In this document: piece by piece, positions 14,607 to 16,607 of the stretch | How the letters are laid out: each line of letters opens with the position of its first letter | How positions within the stretch are numbered: the stretch's first letter is position 1 | NCBI GenBank assembly: GCA_021205585.1 | Contig: JAJPXI010000030.1 | Span: 1,159-17,765, forward strand | Reading direction: 5' to 3' | From: Oscillospiraceae bacterium | GTDB lineage: Bacteria > Bacillota > Clostridia > Oscillospirales > Oscillospiraceae | Length of the DNA stretch: 16,607 nt | Notes under the pieces: generated by a model | Told to the model about the DNA's origin: nothing | Seen by the model: the letters and a program-made list of their open reading frames with translations, nothing else | Databases searched by the model: none | Made by a program: the position numbers and the translations under genes

Positions 14607-14702
14607 ATGATGCACATCGTCAATTTGCTCTGGATCGTTCCGCTGGCCGTGGCCTTTGGCGTTCTCATCGCCGCGCTGCTGCGGGCCGCCGGGCAGGACT
14701 GA
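14607..14702 (+). CDS. 31-residue single-span membrane protein, function unknown
   Basis: A very short gene: 31 codons and a TGA. The product starts MMHIVNLLWIVPLAV and is hydrophobic from about residue 4 to 25, then ends in an Arg and a polar AAGQD tail. It is predicted as one membrane helix. The case for a real gene is the perfect AAGGAGG at 14593-14599, 7 nt before the ATG, plus the hairpin leader just upstream. The alternative ATG one codon later is also possible. It lies 61 nt before a YibE/F-family gene, and a shared transcript is likely. I do not recognise the family. Small subunits of transporters or regulators of the neighbouring membrane protein are possible roles by analogy only. 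Confidence 0.65.
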   Translation: MMHIVNLLWIVPLAVAFGVLIAALLRAAGQD

Positions 14703-14710
14703 ACGGGAAA

Positions 14711-14756
14711 GCCGCATAAGCGGCGGCAATGAAAAAAGCACGGTCTGGAGACCGTG
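14711..14756 (+). repeat. Two small hairpins between the 31-residue gene and yibE/F
   Basis: GCCGC and GCGGC close an ATAA tetraloop (14711-14724). CACGGTCT and AGACCGTG form an almost perfect palindrome (14739-14756) with GG at its centre. An A6 run (14732-14737) precedes the second hairpin and no T run follows it, so it is not a plus-strand terminator. The second hairpin includes the weak GGAG that would serve the ATG at 14764. It could limit translation of the downstream gene. Confidence 0.4.
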
Positions 14757-14763
14757 ATAAAGT

Positions 14764-15934
14764 ATGGAGACCGCAATGGAGAAACTGGCAAAAAAGAGAA
14801 CGTATCTGACCCTGGCCGCCCTGGTATTGGGGGCGGCAATTCTTGCGGCGGCAGCACTGTTCGACTGGGACAGCCTGAACAGCTATACCGCCGTAAACAA
14901 CTCCAGTCTCCACTATGTCCGGGCCGTGGTGGTGCGGGTGGAGGAGCAGAATCTGGAGCGGGACGACGCCGACGGTGCGTTATGGCTGGGCACCCAAGCG
15001 CTGACGGTGCGCATTTTAGAAGGGGAGAAGAAGGGGGGGAGCAGGTGGAGCTGACCAACTACCTGACCCGTGTTCACAGCATCTATGTCACCCAGGGCCA
15101 GCGCGTCATCCTCTGCGCCGACCTGCCGGAGAACGCCGACCCCTATTACACTGTATATAACTACGACCGGACACTCCCCCTGGGGCTGCTGGTGTCCGCG
15201 TTCTGCCTGGCCGTTTTGTTGGTGGGCCGGGGCAAGGGGCTGCGGGCGCTGTTGGGAGTGGCCTACTCTCTGCTGACCATCATTTTGTTTATGGTGCAGG
15301 CCATTTACCACGGATTTACCCCCTGGGGGCGGCGCTGCTGACGGTGCTGCTGATCTCCGGCGTCAGTCTGCTGCTGCTCAACGGGATCAGCCGCCAGACG
15401 GCGGTGGGTCTAAGCGCCACCCTGGCGGGGGTGGCGGCTACGGCGCTGATTTTTCTTCTCTTTTCCCGGCTGCTGCACCTGTCCGGCTACAATACCGACG
15501 ACGCGGAGGCCCTTTTGATGGCCGGAGATTCCACCGGAATGTCCATCCGCTATCTGCTGCTGGCGGGGGTGATGATCTCCGCCCTGGGAGCGGTGATGGA
15601 TGTGGCGGTGTCCCTGGCGGCGGCGCTGGAGGAATTGGTGCGGGCAAATCCAAAAATGAAGCGGGGTGCGCTGATGCATTCCGGCCTGAACATCGGCAGG
15701 GACATGATCGCCACCATGAGCAACACCCTGATTCTGGCCTTTGCGGGAACCGGGCTGAACACCATGCTCTGCCTGCTGGCCTACGGCTATCAGCCGGCCC
15801 AGCTGCTCTCCTCGGACTATCTGGCGGTGGAGCTGGCCCAGGGCCTGTGCGCCACCCTGGGCGTCGTTCTCACCGTGCCGGTGACCATTCTCATCGCAGC
15901 CGGCCTCCTTCACCATTACCACCTACGCCATTGA
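14764..15934 (+). pseudogene. YibE/F-family membrane protein, interrupted by two -1 frameshifts
   Basis: Three successive frames together spell one protein of about 390 residues, the usual size for this multi-span family of unknown function. Segment 1 (14764 to about 15038) has a membrane span and a soluble part ending ILEGEKKGG. Segment 2 (about 15039-15323) runs EQVELTNYLTRVHSIYV through several spans to YHGFTP. Segment 3 (about 15323 onward) runs LGAALLTVLLISGV through HLSGYNTDDAEALL, SALGAVMDVAVS, NIGRDMIATMSNTLILAF and YGYQPAQLLSSDYLA. The shifts fall at G7 (15033-15039) and C5 (15319-15323), and one extra base at each would restore the frame. The start may be 14764 or the in-frame ATG at 14776. 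The last residues before the stop at 15934 look foreign, because another gene joins near 15890-15908. Confidence 0.82.
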
Positions 15935-16607
15935 AAACGGCACGGAGGTAGTGGACACCTTCACCATCAACCGCACCGCCGGGGAGGGGAGCGAGAGCTA
16001 CACCGTCACCGCCGCCGAGGCGGAGAACGGAACCGTGACCGTCAGCCCCGCCAGCGCAGCGGCAGGGGAGAGCGTGACAGTGACCGCCGAGCCGGATGAG
16101 GGCTATGAGCTGGCGTCTCTGACTGTGACCGATGTCGAGGGCAATGAGATTGCCGTGACCGACGGGGGCTTCACCATGCCCGCCAGTGCCGTGACCGTGA
16201 CCGCCGTCTTCCAGAAGAGCACCGGCGGTGAGGGAACCCACACCCACACCTATGAGGGCAGCGTGGAGAAAACCGAGCCCACCTGCACCGAGGACGGCTC
16301 CTATGTGATCACCGTGGCCTGCACATCCTGCGGCGACGAGGTGTATACCTACACCGTCACCATCCCCGCCACAGGCCACACATGGGACGAGGGCGTGGAG
16401 ACTGTAGAAGCCACCCGGTACACCCAGGGCGAGGTGGTCTACACCTGCACCGTCTGCGGCGCGACCAAAACCGAGGCCATCGCCGTCCTGACCGGTTCTG
16501 ACGCGGAATTTCTGTTTGACGACGTGACCGTCTCCAGCGCCTACTATTACGCGGCGGTCTACTGGGCCTACGACCTGGGAATTACCTATGGCACCAGCAC
16601 CAGCACC
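15885..16607 (+). CDS. Partial surface protein: InlB-type repeat, CxxC pairs and SLH start, 5' end missing
   Basis: An open frame from just after a stop at 15882 to the window edge, with no ATG, ribosome site or signal peptide. Counting from Phe at 15909, residues about 29-101 match a divergent InlB B-repeat/Flg_new type domain (VTVSPASAAAGE, GYELASLTV, FTMPASAVTV). Residues 106-190 hold a His/Thr segment and two Cys pairs (CTSC, 138-141; CTVC, 180-183) with TGHTW between them. Residues about 203-233 begin an S-layer homology domain (FDDV, YYYAAVYWAYDLGITYGTS). Such proteins attach to the secondary cell-wall polymer by C-terminal SLH repeats. The true N terminus is absent, and the frame begins inside the YibE/F 3' end, so this is a truncated or misjoined copy. 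Confidence 0.8.

Noticed and set aside
14729..14809. Short frame starting ATGAAAAAAGCACGG between the small protein and YibE/F
   Set aside because: No ribosome site, highly basic product without pattern, and it overlaps the YibE/F start in another frame.

Overview
The window reads as a high-GC Firmicute chromosome segment. Dense Shine-Dalgarno sites, sigma-A-like promoters with 17-bp spacers, a DacF-type D,D-carboxypeptidase, GerMN domains and an SLH/InlB-repeat surface protein fit the class Clostridia. Gut Oscillospiraceae (Flavonifractor, Lawsonibacter or Intestinimonas-like) is my inference from protein flavour, not something the sequence proves.

Layout. (1) Positions 109-5495, minus strand: a five-gene operon trmL-pgk-tpiA-gpmI-eno, encoding most of the lower trunk of glycolysis (glyceraldehyde-3-phosphate dehydrogenase is absent) behind a tRNA wobble-base methyltransferase. 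It reads from a good promoter at 5562-5590. (2) Positions 5621-7820, plus strand: a divergent proB-proA pair for proline synthesis. It has an extended -10 promoter and ends at a bidirectional terminator. (3) Positions 7899-9269, minus strand: a membrane-anchored D-alanyl-D-alanine carboxypeptidase that has Cys where the SxN catalytic motif should have Asn. (4) Positions 9411-12859, plus strand: a tight cluster of a ComEA-like helix-hairpin-helix membrane protein, an OmpR/PhoB-family response regulator, a sensor histidine kinase and a two-GerMN-domain lipoprotein. The last three genes resemble in content and order the actinobacterial mtrA-mtrB-lpqB module. (5) Positions 12882-14473: a monocistronic O-acetylhomoserine sulfhydrylase (metY) gene. 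A 168-bp MITE-like palindrome lies between its stop codon and its strong intrinsic terminator. (6) Positions 14559-16607: a structured leader, a 31-residue single-span membrane protein, a YibE/F-family membrane protein broken by two single-base shifts in homopolymers, and an abrupt join to the interior of a surface protein (InlB-type repeat, CxxC pairs, SLH start) that runs off the window without a start codon.

The first two thirds look like ordinary, intact core genome. The last 2 kb do not: two homopolymer frameshifts and a start-less chimeric join suggest either sequence or assembly error or real decay and rearrangement. The most biologically interesting intact locus is the kinase/regulator/GerMN-lipoprotein operon. 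The most interesting small items are the 31-residue protein with its hairpin leader, the MITE, and the SxN-to-SxC change in the carboxypeptidase.
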